This document shows, in pieces, positions 50,713 through 60,380 of a stretch of 64,000 nucleotides of DNA (the first letter of the stretch is position 1; each line of letters starts with the position of its first letter). Source of the DNA: Liminaster sp017519885 (lineage in GTDB: Bacteria; Bacteroidota; Bacteroidia; Bacteroidales; UBA3663); assembly GCA_017519885.1 (NCBI GenBank), contig JAFWRO010000035.1, positions 124,001 to 188,000 of the forward strand, written 5' to 3'. Under the pieces are notes generated by a model, which saw only the letters and a program-made list of their open reading frames with translations, was not told the origin of the DNA and did no database searches. A program made the position numbers and the translations under genes.

Positions 50713-53700
50713 ATGAACAAAGGAATTCAAATCATATGCACTATGGCCCTCCTTCTGGGGAGCCATAGTGTATTTGCAATCCCTGCTGATCCTGCCTTCC
50801 GTACGTATCGTCAGCCAGATGGAACGCTTATCAAGTATCAAATCACAGGTGATGAGTTTGCTCATTCCATCCTTGACTTACAGGGCCGTGAAATGTGTTT
50901 CGACACTGCCACACGAACACTACGTCTGATGAGCGAAGCGGAAATTGAAGATCGCAAACAAACTGCTCCTCGCAGAGCCCCTGAACCAGGCACTGAGCGA
51001 CGCGGATTCTACCCCACTACAGGTCAGCGCCATTCGCTGGTGTTCCTCATTGAGTTTTCAGACATTCGGTTTACCACTGTTGGTGACGATCCCAACCAGT
51101 ACTACACCCGTATGCTTAATGAAGAGGGATTTGCCGACCATGGAGCAACCGGTTCTGCCCGAGATTATTATCTCACGGCATCGAAAGGACTCTTTGAGCC
51201 CACTTTCGATGTCGTTGGCCCTATCCGACTTGACAAGACAGCCAGCTACTATGGCGGCAATGGTCCTTCGGGTAGTGATGTACATCAGGCAGAACCGATC
51301 TACGAGGCATGTCTCATAGCTGATAGTTTAGGATTGGTCGATTTCACGCAGTATGATGACGACCAAAATGGCATAGTCGATAACATCTTCTTTTTCTATG
51401 CCGGTTTTGGCGAGGCAGACACGGGCTTCAGCGACTGCATCTGGCCACATGCTTGGAATCTCGACAATGCCGAATTGCCTTTGACACTGCAAGGCAAAAA
51501 AATCTACAGTTATGCTTGCTCAAACGAGATTCGTTATCAGGAAAATGCTGCCGAATACGAGCCCACCGGCATCGGCACATTTGTCCATGAGTTTGCTCAC
51601 GTGTTGGGCCTTCCCGATCTCTACAACACCGCAGGTGGTATGAGTTCGCTCTATTCCTATACCCCCAACAACTGGAGTGTAATGGATCATGGGCCTTACA
51701 ACAACGACACCCGCACTCCGCCCACCTTCTCCAGCTTCGAACGCTATTCTATCGGTTGGCTACGTCCCGAAATTCTCACACCTCAGGCCGATACCACCAA
51801 TGTGTTGCCCGCCCTTGAGGAGAGTGCCCGTGCCTATCTGGTCGAGGTCCCCTCCAAGGAACATGAATATTTCCTACTCGAAAATCGCCAGCAGGAGGGT
51901 TGGGACACTTATCTCCCCAATCACGGCATGCTTATTTGGCATATCGATTATGACTCTACCCGTTGGGTAAACAACAGTCCCAACAACGAGCCGAAACAGT
52001 TGGTAGATATCTACGAGGCCGATGGCGACTATTCTCCATCCACCTACGCAGGCGATGTTATGCCAGGAGCCTATAACATCACTTCGTTGGCTCTCTACTC
52101 ATGGGCCAACGAGTTGGTAACGAGTCCCGATTTTGTCAGAGAATCAGCCGATGGAACGATTCTTTTCCTGTTGCAAGGTGTCAACTATTCGGCAGCACAA
52201 CCACAGACTCTGCAGGTTTCCAATCTTGATGCTCATGGTTTTGTACTCTCATGGGACGAAGTTCCCGATGCCACCAGCTATCGCGTCATTGTCAACGAAG
52301 GGGAGGCACAGATTCAGAATCTTGAGGTAATCGACACCTCGGTCATGCTCGTGGGACTAAAACCTGCTACCACTTATACATTGCAAGTTCTAGCTTATGT
52401 AGGCACATTTGCTTCTCAGCCTGCCACGACGCAAGTTACCACAATGGATCTTCCTTTTATTGATCGTACCCCGACGATACTTCCAGCCACCGATGTTCAG
52501 GCGAACAGTTTTGTTGCCCATTGGGAACCATTATCCGATGCTAGCAACTATCTGCTTACCCTTTGCCAATTGCAGAGCTCCATCTCGAGTGGCCAGCAGG
52601 GCTATGACTTCAGCGAAAAGGCCGATGGCATGCCATCACTGTGGGAGAGCAGCAGTTCAACCTATTATGCCATCTCAGGTTATTATGGTGCCGCTTCTCC
52701 TTCACTTCGCTTCTCCAAAGATCAAGATTATCTCTTCATCGCTTACCCCGAGGCAACTATCACTTCGCTCTCATTCTGGATGCGAGGACAGAAGGCTCAA
52801 GGTTCAGTCGATGTCGAGTGGCGAGCCAACGACGAAGATGCTTGGCAGCTTGTGAGCAACATACCACTCTCAGCCGAAGGCCAAACCGTCACCCTTGCCT
52901 TCGAACAGGAGGTTTCGGCGCTGCGTATTCTCTATCATCGCGATGGCGGATTTGTCGTTATCGACGATGTAGAGGTCGAGATTATCGTTCAGGAGCACAC
53001 CCCACTCCCTGGTTTTGACGATCTCTCTGTAGGAGATGTCCTACAGTATTCTTTCTCATCTCTCCAACCTGAGACCACCTATACCTATCGTGTCAAGGCG
53101 GTCAATGCTGCAGGTGAGATTTCACAGCCTTCTGCCGAACAGTATGTAGTAACATTGGCTGATGAGGGAGGTTCGGACCCTGGTGATGACCCAGGAGAGA
53201 ATCCCGGAGGAGATACACCAACTGGTCCGACACACAAAATACTTGTTGAGGAGTTCACAGGTCAGGATTGTATCTATTGTCCCACGGGAGCCGAATACAT
53301 TCAGTCAGCGATTGCGGGTAATGAAGATCGTGTAGTCGAAGTCAGGCACCATGCAGGTTATTATCCCGATAACCTCACCTGCGAGGCCGATATCCAATAT
53401 GCTCAGCTTTTTGGAATCAATAGTGCTCCAACGGGGATCATCAACCGAGCTGAGTTTGGCGAGACTTGCAAGATTACCTTTACTGCCACCTTGTCGCCCG
53501 ATTCCATTCGTTCTACCATTATTCGTGAATTGGCCAAGCCCGATTATGTTACGGTCAATATAGAGACAACCTATGATGAGACTACGCGCGAGGTTACGGC
53601 TCGTATCTATGGACATCTCATTCAGGCTATACCAGGATCAAATACACGTCTCAATGTGTGGTTAATCGAAAGCGGTTATCGTGGTTATCAGCAATCCATC

Positions 53701-54123
53701 ACGGGTGTACTCTCCAATTACATGCACACCGACTATCAGCGAAAATCGCTTACAGAAATAAAGGGTGATGAATTGACATTCGATGCCGACGGGAACTATG
53801 ACCAGACATTTACTTACACTCTTCCAAAGACTTATCCAGCCTATACCGAGAGTGGTGCTTCAGCGACCAAGTCGACCGAAGCTATGCCCGCAACTTCCCG
53901 CATCGTTGCCTTTGTGTCAAATTGGAGCAGATCTGATGACTGCGAGGTATATAATGTAAACAGTGCACTTATTGGGCACAATGCAGAAGATGTCGCAGCC
54001 ATCACCAATCTTCAGCCCGACGCTAGTCTCCCGCTCCCGATTGTCGATTTGCAAGGTCGTCGAGTATCTGATGACCAACATGGTTTCATGATTAAAAATG
54101 GCCGCGTAATTATGTTGCGTTAA
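50713..54123 (+). CDS. Secreted M6 family metallopeptidase fused to an Omp28-like domain
   Basis: 1136 residues with a signal peptide ending SVFAIP. The M6 peptidase motif is at about residue 290: FVHEFAHVLGLPDLYN, where HEFAH holds zinc, with supporting YDDDQNGIVDNIFFFYAG upstream. A fibronectin III domain follows near 495-575, then another with a jelly-roll insertion. Near 841 a thioredoxin-like Omp28 domain begins (ILVEEFTGQDCIYCPTG with a CIYC pair). The C-terminal tail is VDLQGRRVSDDQHGFMIKNG. Probably an extracellular protease. A strong hairpin terminator follows. Confidence 0.87.
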   Translation: MNKGIQIICTMALLLGSHSVFAIPADPAFRTYRQPDGTLIKYQITGDEFAHSILDLQGREMCFDTATRTLRLMSEAEIEDRKQTAPRRAPEPGTERRGFYPTTGQRHSLVFLIEFSDIRFTTVGDDPNQYYTRMLNEEGFADHGATGSARDYYLTASKGLFEPTFDVVGPIRLDKTASYYGGNGPSGSDVHQAEPIYEACLIADSLGLVDFTQYDDDQNGIVDNIFFFYAGFGEADTGFSDCIWPHAWNLDNAELPLTLQGKKIYSYACSNEIRYQENAAEYEPTGIGTFVHEFAHVLGLPDLYNTAGGMSSLYSYTPNNWSVMDHGPYNNDTRTPPTFSSFERYSIGWLRPEILTPQADTTNVLPALEESARAYLVEVPSKEHEYFLLENRQQEGWDTYLPNHGMLIWHIDYDSTRWVNNSPNNEPKQLVDIYEADGDYSPSTYAGDVMPGAYNITSLALYSWANELVTSPDFVRESADGTILFLLQGVNYSAAQPQTLQVSNLDAHGFVLSWDEVPDATSYRVIVNEGEAQIQNLEVIDTSVMLVGLKPATTYTLQVLAYVGTFASQPATTQVTTMDLPFIDRTPTILPATDVQANSFVAHWEPLSDASNYLLTLCQLQSSISSGQQGYDFSEKADGMPSLWESSSSTYYAISGYYGAASPSLRFSKDQDYLFIAYPEATITSLSFWMRGQKAQGSVDVEWRANDEDAWQLVSNIPLSAEGQTVTLAFEQEVSALRILYHRDGGFVVIDDVEVEIIVQEHTPLPGFDDLSVGDVLQYSFSSLQPETTYTYRVKAVNAAGEISQPSAEQYVVTLADEGGSDPGDDPGENPGGDTPTGPTHKILVEEFTGQDCIYCPTGAEYIQSAIAGNEDRVVEVRHHAGYYPDNLTCEADIQYAQLFGINSAPTGIINRAEFGETCKITFTATLSPDSIRSTIIRELAKPDYVTVNIETTYDETTREVTARIYGHLIQAIPGSNTRLNVWLIESGYRGYQQSITGVLSNYMHTDYQRKSLTEIKGDELTFDADGNYDQTFTYTLPKTYPAYTESGASATKSTEAMPATSRIVAFVSNWSRSDDCEVYNVNSALIGHNAEDVAAITNLQPDASLPLPIVDLQGRRVSDDQHGFMIKNGRVIMLR

Positions 54124-54203
54124 GTCACGTCAAATAAGGAATCTTTTCACAACATATTGAAAGGCCCAAATTACAAACGCGCGACTTAACAGTTTTTATA
54201 CAA

Positions 54204-54247
54204 AAAAGACAGGAAGACGAACTTATTTCAGGGTCTTCCTGTCTTTT
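54204..54247 (+). terminator. Strong hairpin after the M6 peptidase gene
   Basis: A perfect 15-bp stem (AAAAGACAGGAAGAC with GTCTTCCTGTCTTTT, 14-base loop) lies 80 bases after the stop. It ends in TTTT on both strands and so may work in both directions, toward tRNA-Arg as well. Confidence 0.85.
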
Positions 54248-54324
54248 ATGTTTCTCATACTATGACCATTTTTTGACCATTTTTTTATAATCGTGGCTAG
54301 AATGGTCTAGAAATAACATTTTTG

Positions 54325-54396
54325 TGATCCCATACGGAGTCGAACCGTAATCGAAGGAACCGGAATCCTTTATTCTATCCATTGAACTATGGGACC
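54325..54396 (-). tRNA. tRNA-Arg (anticodon CCG)
   Basis: A 72-base cloverleaf on the minus strand: acceptor GGTCCCA with TGGGATC (one G-U pair), and an anticodon stem AAGGA/TCCTT with loop TTCCGGT giving CCG. The T arm contains GTTCGAC. No CCA is encoded. It has its own promoter and stands alone between the M6 and PL9 genes. Confidence 0.95.
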
Positions 54397-54415
54397 GTTG
54401 CCGAAATTGCGGGTG

Positions 54416-54447
54416 CAAAGATACGGCAAAAAAATTATAAAAGCAAA
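54416..54447 (-). promoter_or_regulatory. Promoter of tRNA-Arg
   Basis: The minus strand has TTTG at 54444-54447, a 20-base spacer and TATCTTTG at 54416-54423, which ends 20 bases before the tRNA 5' end. In the rest of the 54124-54498 gap I see only the hairpin at 54204-54247 and the tRNA. Confidence 0.8.
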
Positions 54448-54498
54448 TTCTTGGGGCAAAAAATGCATTTTGCCCCAAGAATTGTGGTGTGCCTGGAC

Positions 54499-56535
54499 TT
54501 ATCTTTGCAGGATTTTCCTGCCATCACGCACCTGGAAACCCTTATAGCCTTCGGGAACAAGTTGGCCGAAGAGGTTGATGGGAACGGATGTGACTGGCGA
54601 GACATTGGTCTCGATGGCTTCGACTCTCGACACTGCCGTCTTGCGCTCGTAGGGACCGAGGTCGCGCGCAGCGCCTGTGACTTCCTGCCTCAGGAAGGGG
54701 AAGTCCTCCAGCAAATCGTCGGGGATGCCATAGGCAGCATTGCCTGCATCAACAAGTCGGCTGTCGCTGAACAGTCGGCCGAAACGTCGGGGCAACGAGC
54801 CGTCGATGCTGCGTGGCTTGAGGGCATCGTCCTCGTCGAGCGAGACGTAATCGTCCTTCGAGAATCCCGTGACGAGATTGTGGGTCCAGCCGTTCTTCGA
54901 CATCGGTGTGACGATGGCATTGTAGTCGTCGGTGCCGACACAGATCTCCTGACGGCCGAGGCAGACATTGTTGTAGAAGAAGGTGTTGGCAGCCGATCCG
55001 CCCGACTCGAACATATAGTCATAACCATTGTCGAATGCCAGACAGCCGATGAGGACGTGTCCGTCCTTGTGATGGTTGCAGTCGAAACCCTTCACCGAAC
55101 CCGTCCTGTCGCAACCGAAGGCGATGCAGTTATAGACGTAATGGATGCCTTTCGACGAACCTCCAGTGCCATTGCCTCCGAGCTTGATGCCATTGCCGTT
55201 GCCACTGAACGAGGCGGAGCCCGACAGATAGTCCTTCACCCAGAGATGGTCCTCGGGATTGCCACTCTCCCATGCCCAGCATTCGGCAATGATGACGCTG
55301 TAGTCGGTCTCATAGAGGTCCCAGGCATCGTCGGAGTTGCGCCAGGCACGGCAACGGATGAAGCGGTTGCCCTTGCCATTGTGCATCTTGCAGGCGAAAC
55401 CATCGGCATCCGACCCGTAGTTGCTGTCGAAGTCGCAGTTGTGATGCGAATCGCAATCGATTACATCGTTGTAGGCACAGAACTCACCATTGTTGGACGA
55501 GCCGTGGCCCGAGTCGGCGAAATTATGCCCGAAGCCCAACTGGAGTCCCGTATCGAGATTGTAGGAGAAGACGCAGCGCTCGATGCGATTGTGCGAGCCC
55601 TCGAGCTTGATGCCATTGTCGGCAGCATGGGTGATGTGCAGGCCAAAAAGCACCCAGTAGTTGCCCGTGATGAGGATGCCACGATCGCCCACACTCTTTT
55701 CGCGAAGCTGCTGCTCGAAATCGAAGACCGGCACCTCATCCTCATAACTGCGGATGGTGATGGGAGCCTCGGCGGTGCCCGACTTGGTGAGGCGCACAGT
55801 GAGTTTGTTGGACGAATCGCGCCAGGTGAAATGATAGGTGCCACCACGGCAAACGATATGGTCGCCAGGGGCGGCCTCGTTGACTGCCTTCTGCAGATTC
55901 ATCCAAGGCTTCTCGAACGAGCCATCGCCCGCAGTGTCGTCGCCATCGGGAGCGATGAAATAGGTGTTCACCGGTTCGGTGAACGGTCGGGTGGGGATAG
56001 GTACTCCCTCCACCACATAAGTGCTGTCCTCAGGATCGCCCGTCACCTCGCTAGCGGGGTCGTAGAACTTCACCATGAAGTCATCGACATAGACATTCGA
56101 TGCGGAGCAAAGCACACGGAACTGCACATTGGCGACCGAATCCAATCCCGTCCGCTTGCTATAGGATGCGAAGGTCGATGATGAACTGGTGATGGTGAAC
56201 TTGTCGAGTTCGGTCCACGTCGTACCTTCATCGAGCGTATAACTCACGGTGACTGGCTTGTTCGAACCGCCCGAACGATAGGTGAAGCCAACCTTCTGAG
56301 GCTGGCTGAGCAAGGGCGTAATGAGATAACTGTTGGAACTGTTGAATTTCACCGCGGTATTCCCGTTCGAAGTATTGGCTCCCACACCCGATACGGTCCA
56401 CACCCCAGTAGGCAGCGTCACTTCGGCTACACTGCTATAGGAACCCGAGAAACTGCTGAAATCCTCCTTGAAATCATCTGCTGCCATTGCAGAGAATGGC
56501 AGCAGAAACATCAAAAAACTAAAAGAGCATTTCAT
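54499..56535 (-). CDS. PL9 family pectate lyase (exported)
   Basis: 678 residues. Signal MKCSFSFLMFLLPFSAMA. An N-terminal beta-sandwich region (about 20-170) is followed by a right-handed parallel beta-helix starting near TYFIAPDGDDTAGDG. Family PL9 features are GSDADGFACKM and RNSDDAWDLYET for calcium binding, and GNGIKLGGNG near residue 448 with the likely catalytic Lys. It ends in a LFGQLV...GFQVRDGRK tail. It should cleave polygalacturonate by beta-elimination at the cell surface. It lies 29 bases downstream of the lactate permease gene and may be read with it. Confidence 0.88.
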   Translation of the reverse strand: MKCSFSFLMFLLPFSAMAADDFKEDFSSFSGSYSSVAEVTLPTGVWTVSGVGANTSNGNTAVKFNSSNSYLITPLLSQPQKVGFTYRSGGSNKPVTVSYTLDEGTTWTELDKFTITSSSSTFASYSKRTGLDSVANVQFRVLCSASNVYVDDFMVKFYDPASEVTGDPEDSTYVVEGVPIPTRPFTEPVNTYFIAPDGDDTAGDGSFEKPWMNLQKAVNEAAPGDHIVCRGGTYHFTWRDSSNKLTVRLTKSGTAEAPITIRSYEDEVPVFDFEQQLREKSVGDRGILITGNYWVLFGLHITHAADNGIKLEGSHNRIERCVFSYNLDTGLQLGFGHNFADSGHGSSNNGEFCAYNDVIDCDSHHNCDFDSNYGSDADGFACKMHNGKGNRFIRCRAWRNSDDAWDLYETDYSVIIAECWAWESGNPEDHLWVKDYLSGSASFSGNGNGIKLGGNGTGGSSKGIHYVYNCIAFGCDRTGSVKGFDCNHHKDGHVLIGCLAFDNGYDYMFESGGSAANTFFYNNVCLGRQEICVGTDDYNAIVTPMSKNGWTHNLVTGFSKDDYVSLDEDDALKPRSIDGSLPRRFGRLFSDSRLVDAGNAAYGIPDDLLEDFPFLRQEVTGAARDLGPYERKTAVSRVEAIETNVSPVTSVPINLFGQLVPEGYKGFQVRDGRKILQR

Positions 56536-56564
56536 CTAAATCAATTAATAAAAAGGTGGAGTGA

Positions 56565-58205
56565 TCAAAGCCCGAAATAAACCATCAGGCCACCGATGAC
56601 AAGATAGATGAAGGCATAGGGAAGGGCCTTCTTGATGATCTCACCATCCTGTCCCTCCATACCGCACGAAGCGGTAGCGATTGCGATACTCTGGGGACTG
56701 ATTATCTTACCGCCTGTAGCACCTGTGGTATTGCCGGCAGCCAGCCAATTGGTCTCATTGCCATCGAAGCCGAAGAAGGTAGACTGGTGGGTCAAGCCGA
56801 GCTGACCAGCCACATTGGCCTGCAACTTTGCGAAGAGGATGTTCGACGACGTGTCAGAACCTGTCACAAATGTGCCGATACCACCAATCAGCGGGGCGAA
56901 GAACGGATAGAAGCTGCCCGTGATGGCGACGAGGCCGACAGCGATGGCAGAAATCATGCCCGAATAGTTCATCACCGACGACATGGCGATAAGGCTGATG
57001 ATGGTGATGACGGTGAAGCGAAGGTTGACCAATGTTTTAGCCAGGATAGCCATCAGCTTGCCGAACGATACACCCTGGATAAGGCCACCGATCGTTGCAC
57101 CAAGGAACAGCATCAGGCCGGCATTGCTGATCCAGCCGAACTTGAAGGTAGAGCCAATGACAGGCAAAGCCACTGCCGAAACGAGGTGGCTCTTCAGAAA
57201 GCTGTTGATGGGAGGACAGAGCGCACCGGAAGCAAGGATGAAGACAAGGATGAAGATATAGACGCTCCATGCCTTAAACGTCTCGCCCAATGTGTAACCA
57301 TTTCCTCCGGCATTGCCGCCAACTTCCACTTCCACAGTACCACCACCGGGAGTAGCAACTGCAACCTTCTTGCGGATGAACAGCTTGGCATAGGCGATGA
57401 TGGCCACGATAGCAGCAATCGAACCAAGAATGGCAGGAGTCTCTGCACCCAAGAAATGTGCACAGACATACTGTACGACCAACGAGATGCTGCCCGTCCA
57501 GAGGGTCAGGGTGATGTTCTTCACGATGGCAGACTTGTCGGTGAGCATAAGGATGACGAAGGGGATGAGGAAGAACAGCGGCGAGAGCTGGACGACGGTA
57601 AGACCTGCAATCTCGCAAATCATATCGGCCGGAGCAGAGCCGCCGGGGGTAATCTCGTTGCACAAAGTGGTGACAGGGATGCCTACAGCGCCGAAGGCCA
57701 CAGGCACACTGTTGGCAAGCAGCGAAACCAGCGCAGAGAACATCGGCTTGAAGCCGAGGCCGATGAGAATGGCTGCAGGGATGGCCACAGCCGTACCGAA
57801 GCCAGCCATACCTTCGAGGAGACCACCGAAGCCCCACACGAGAATCAGGACGATGATACCCTTGTCGTCGCTGATGGAAGTGAACTGCTTCTTGATCACC
57901 TCAATCTGCTTGTCTTCCACAAGGATGTTGTAGCTATAGATAGCCATCAGGATGACAATCAAAATCGGGAAGATGGCCTTGAGAACACCTTCGACGAATG
58001 CCCACCAGGTGACGCCAACGATGCTCTTGTCCTGCAATGCCTCAGGAACCATGTCGAGAGCAGGAGCAGCAAAGATTGCAAGCAGACACGTCACGATAAA
58101 CGTGATAAGGGCGCTCTTCCAACCTGGCATCTTGAAGCCAAGCATCAGGGTAAAGAGCAATAAAATAGGAATAATGGAAACTAATGCTGCCATGGAGAAT
58201 ATCAA
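56565..58205 (-). CDS. lctP: L-lactate permease
   Basis: Polytopic inner-membrane permease of 546 residues. The LctP family patterns GFGGLLEGMAGFGTAVAIPA near residue 105 and FVTGSDTSSNILFAKLQ near 440 are intact, as is the C-terminal AIATASCGMEGQDGEI. It probably imports lactate for the LutABC oxidation system encoded just upstream. The permease gene is separated from lutC by repeat element copy 2, which lies in its leader region. No separate promoter is clear in that gap. Confidence 0.94.
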   Translation of the reverse strand: MIFSMAALVSIIPILLLFTLMLGFKMPGWKSALITFIVTCLLAIFAAPALDMVPEALQDKSIVGVTWWAFVEGVLKAIFPILIVILMAIYSYNILVEDKQIEVIKKQFTSISDDKGIIVLILVWGFGGLLEGMAGFGTAVAIPAAILIGLGFKPMFSALVSLLANSVPVAFGAVGIPVTTLCNEITPGGSAPADMICEIAGLTVVQLSPLFFLIPFVILMLTDKSAIVKNITLTLWTGSISLVVQYVCAHFLGAETPAILGSIAAIVAIIAYAKLFIRKKVAVATPGGGTVEVEVGGNAGGNGYTLGETFKAWSVYIFILVFILASGALCPPINSFLKSHLVSAVALPVIGSTFKFGWISNAGLMLFLGATIGGLIQGVSFGKLMAILAKTLVNLRFTVITIISLIAMSSVMNYSGMISAIAVGLVAITGSFYPFFAPLIGGIGTFVTGSDTSSNILFAKLQANVAGQLGLTHQSTFFGFDGNETNWLAAGNTTGATGGKIISPQSIAIATASCGMEGQDGEIIKKALPYAFIYLVIGGLMVYFGL

Positions 58206-58221
58206 TTAACAATTAACAATT

Positions 58222-58382
58222 AAGGGATTCTAAGGGATTTTTAGGGATTCTAAGGGATTTTTAGGGACGTATGTTTTTGGGGGTTCATTTTCGATAGGCG
58301 CTTCTCTCGGACGTGACCGAACGGAAACAAGGTGATGTCCCCAAATATCCTTTAATATCCCTTAATATCCCTTAATATCCTA
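58222..58382. repeat. Inverted-array repeat element, copy 2
   Basis: The left array carries four GGGATTCTAA / GGGATTTTTA units and ends AGGGACGT (58263-58270). ATGTTT and a 19-base variable stretch follow, then the 38-base core at 58296-58333, identical to copy 1. The right side begins TGTCCCC and continues with TTAATATCCC units to about 58380. It sits between lutC and lctP in a same-strand gap, so it cannot be only a convergent terminator. Confidence 0.9.
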
Positions 58383-58383
58383 A

Positions 58384-58965
58384 TTAATCAGTGAGGAAGA
58401 CAGTGAGGCCACGGGCAGCCTGGGCGCCATAGACGAGCGACTGCTCGATGTCGGCTGTCTTGGAGGGACCTGAGATGAAGGTGCCGAAGCCGTAGTCGTT
58501 GAACCTGATACGCTCGTAGGCCTCGTGCATGTTGCTGACGATGTTCTTGCGCGACACGATGAGCACCAGCGTCTCGGAAGCGAAGCAGATGGCTTTCTCC
58601 TTCATCGTCTGGGGAACCCACACACAGCCATTCTCGGCGCAAGCCACTTCGCCCTTGATGACACCCACATCGACATCCTCAAGGTCCTGTGCACGCTCGA
58701 CGGTGTCGGGGTTCTTGTCGGCCTTGACACCCGGGATGTTGCTGGCAATGATCCTGGCATCGGGATAAGCCTCACGAATCTTGGCGTTGATGTCGTCGGT
58801 AGGCTTGATTTCGAAGACACGCGCACCCGCTGTGGTTGTGGTGGTCTCGATATACTGGGCCACGGGGTCGGCGAACTCGAGTTTCTTGAAGCCGAGGTCG
58901 GGGAAATCGTAGGTCTCGCGTACATTACCGCGAAGCCTGTTGAGTATTTCTTCTCTGCTGCTCAT
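58384..58965 (-). CDS. lutC: Lactate utilization protein C (LUD domain)
   Basis: A 193-residue LUD-domain protein (YkgG type) that with LutA and LutB forms a lactate oxidation system using iron-sulfur proteins. Start MSSREEILNRLRG at 58965 overlaps the lutB stop by four bases (ATGA), so translation is coupled. Motifs: ASNIPGVKA, KGEVACAENGCVWVP near residue 90, and the C-terminal SGPSKTADIEQSLVYGAQA typical of the family. Element copy 2 lies just downstream. Confidence 0.92.
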   Translation of the reverse strand: MSSREEILNRLRGNVRETYDFPDLGFKKLEFADPVAQYIETTTTTAGARVFEIKPTDDINAKIREAYPDARIIASNIPGVKADKNPDTVERAQDLEDVDVGVIKGEVACAENGCVWVPQTMKEKAICFASETLVLIVSRKNIVSNMHEAYERIRFNDYGFGTFISGPSKTADIEQSLVYGAQAARGLTVFLTD

Positions 58966-60380
58966 TTTACTTTTCCTTTCTTCCATAATGTGTGGAACGA
59001 TTCTTTAGCGAACTCAGGCATCGTGTGTCCGTAGCACCACGTGTTGGCCTTGATGTTGGTCATAAAGGCTGGCACATGGTTGGCCAACGGGGCGAACTTC
59101 AGCGCAGTGGTATAGAGCGAAGGATGCTCGAAGAGCGTCTGCATACCAGACGACATCATCTTCTTCAAGGGGTCGGCATGGCCCATCGAGTCGAGTTCCT
59201 GGCGCCACTTGTAGATCTGCGTCGAAAGATCGACCTTGACGGGACAAACGTTGTCGCACGACATGCAGAGCGAGCAAGCCGAGCAGTTGTGGTAGTTGGC
59301 CTCCTTATCCTTGAGCATACCGAGGTTGATGCCGATAGGCCCTGGGATGAAATAGGTGTAGGAATAGCCTCCCGAACGGCGATAGACGGGACATGTGTTC
59401 ATGCAGGCACCGCAACGCATGCACTTGAGGGTCTGCCAGTGCTCGATGTTACCAAGGATGCTGCTGCGTCCGTTATCGACGAGGATGATGTGCATCTCAG
59501 CTCCTGGACGTGCCTTGCGGAAGTGGGACGTATAGACCGTGGTGGCCTGGCCTGTGCCATGGCGAGCGAGGAGACGTTGGAAGACACCCATTGCCTTGTA
59601 GTTGGGAATGATCTTCTCCAGACCGATGGAAACGATGTGCAGTTTGGGAATAGAGGTTGACATGTCGGCATTGCCCTCGTTGGTACAAACCACGATGTCG
59701 CCCGTCTCGGCAATTCCGAAATTGCCACCTGTCATACCGCAGTCGGCCTCCATGAAGTTGTCGCGCAGGTGATAGCGTGCAGCACGGGTCAGATAGGTGG
59801 GGTCGGAACTGGTTCGCCAGTCCTCGCCTTCCTTCAGCAGGCCTTCGGCGGCGTGGGCGCCATGTTTCTCGATGATGCCCTTTTCGCGGAAGCAGGCTGC
59901 CACCTCTTCGCGGGTGACGTGGATGGCAGGCATGACGATGTGGCTGGGTGGTATCTCCATAAGTTGGAGGATGCGTTCGCCAAGGTCGGTCTCGACCACG
60001 TCGATGCCGTGCTTGATAAGATTATCGTTCAGATGACACTCTTCGGTAAGCTTCGACTTGCTCTTCACCACCTTCTTGACGTTGTGCTGACGCATGATCT
60101 CCATCACGATGTCGTTGTACTCGTCAGCATCCTTTGCCCAGTGGACATGCACGCCATTCTTCTTGGCATTGGCCTCGAACTGCTCAAGGTAGTCGGCAAG
60201 ATGGGTGATGGTGTGCTTCTTGATGAGGTTGGCCGATTCGCGCAACTGCTCCCACTCCTCAAGCTGATAGGCAAGGCCGTCGCGCTTCGAACGCACGCTC
60301 CAGAAGGTCTGGTCGTGGCGGGTTACTCTGCCAGAATCCTGATTGAATTTCTCGGCAGCAATACTGTGTTTGGTACTCAT
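58962..60380 (-). CDS. lutB: Lactate utilization iron-sulfur protein B
   Basis: 472 residues, start MSTKHSIAAEKF at 60380; the frame is open 70 codons further upstream, but the family begins here and the ATG overlaps the lutA stop as ATGA. It has an N-terminal LUD domain (LNDNLIKHGIDVVETDLGE, CGMTGGNFGIAETGDIV) and two ferredoxin-type clusters, CMRCGACMNTCP near residue 320 and CSLCMSCDNVCP near 365. It should pass electrons from lactate to the respiratory chain. Confidence 0.95.
   Translation of the reverse strand: MSTKHSIAAEKFNQDSGRVTRHDQTFWSVRSKRDGLAYQLEEWEQLRESANLIKKHTITHLADYLEQFEANAKKNGVHVHWAKDADEYNDIVMEIMRQHNVKKVVKSKSKLTEECHLNDNLIKHGIDVVETDLGERILQLMEIPPSHIVMPAIHVTREEVAACFREKGIIEKHGAHAAEGLLKEGEDWRTSSDPTYLTRAARYHLRDNFMEADCGMTGGNFGIAETGDIVVCTNEGNADMSTSIPKLHIVSIGLEKIIPNYKAMGVFQRLLARHGTGQATTVYTSHFRKARPGAEMHIILVDNGRSSILGNIEHWQTLKCMRCGACMNTCPVYRRSGGYSYTYFIPGPIGINLGMLKDKEANYHNCSACSLCMSCDNVCPVKVDLSTQIYKWRQELDSMGHADPLKKMMSSGMQTLFEHPSLYTTALKFAPLANHVPAFMTNIKANTWCYGHTMPEFAKESFHTLWKKGKVK

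Noticed and set aside
54382..56181. Long open frame opposite the PL9 gene, 599 codons
   Set aside because: It overlaps tRNA-Arg and the lyase on the other strand, and its composition is unlike a folded protein; it is a mirror of PL9.
56787..58163. 458-codon frame opposite lctP
   Set aside because: It is rich in Asp, Glu, Arg and His, as expected when hydrophobic codons are read from the other strand.
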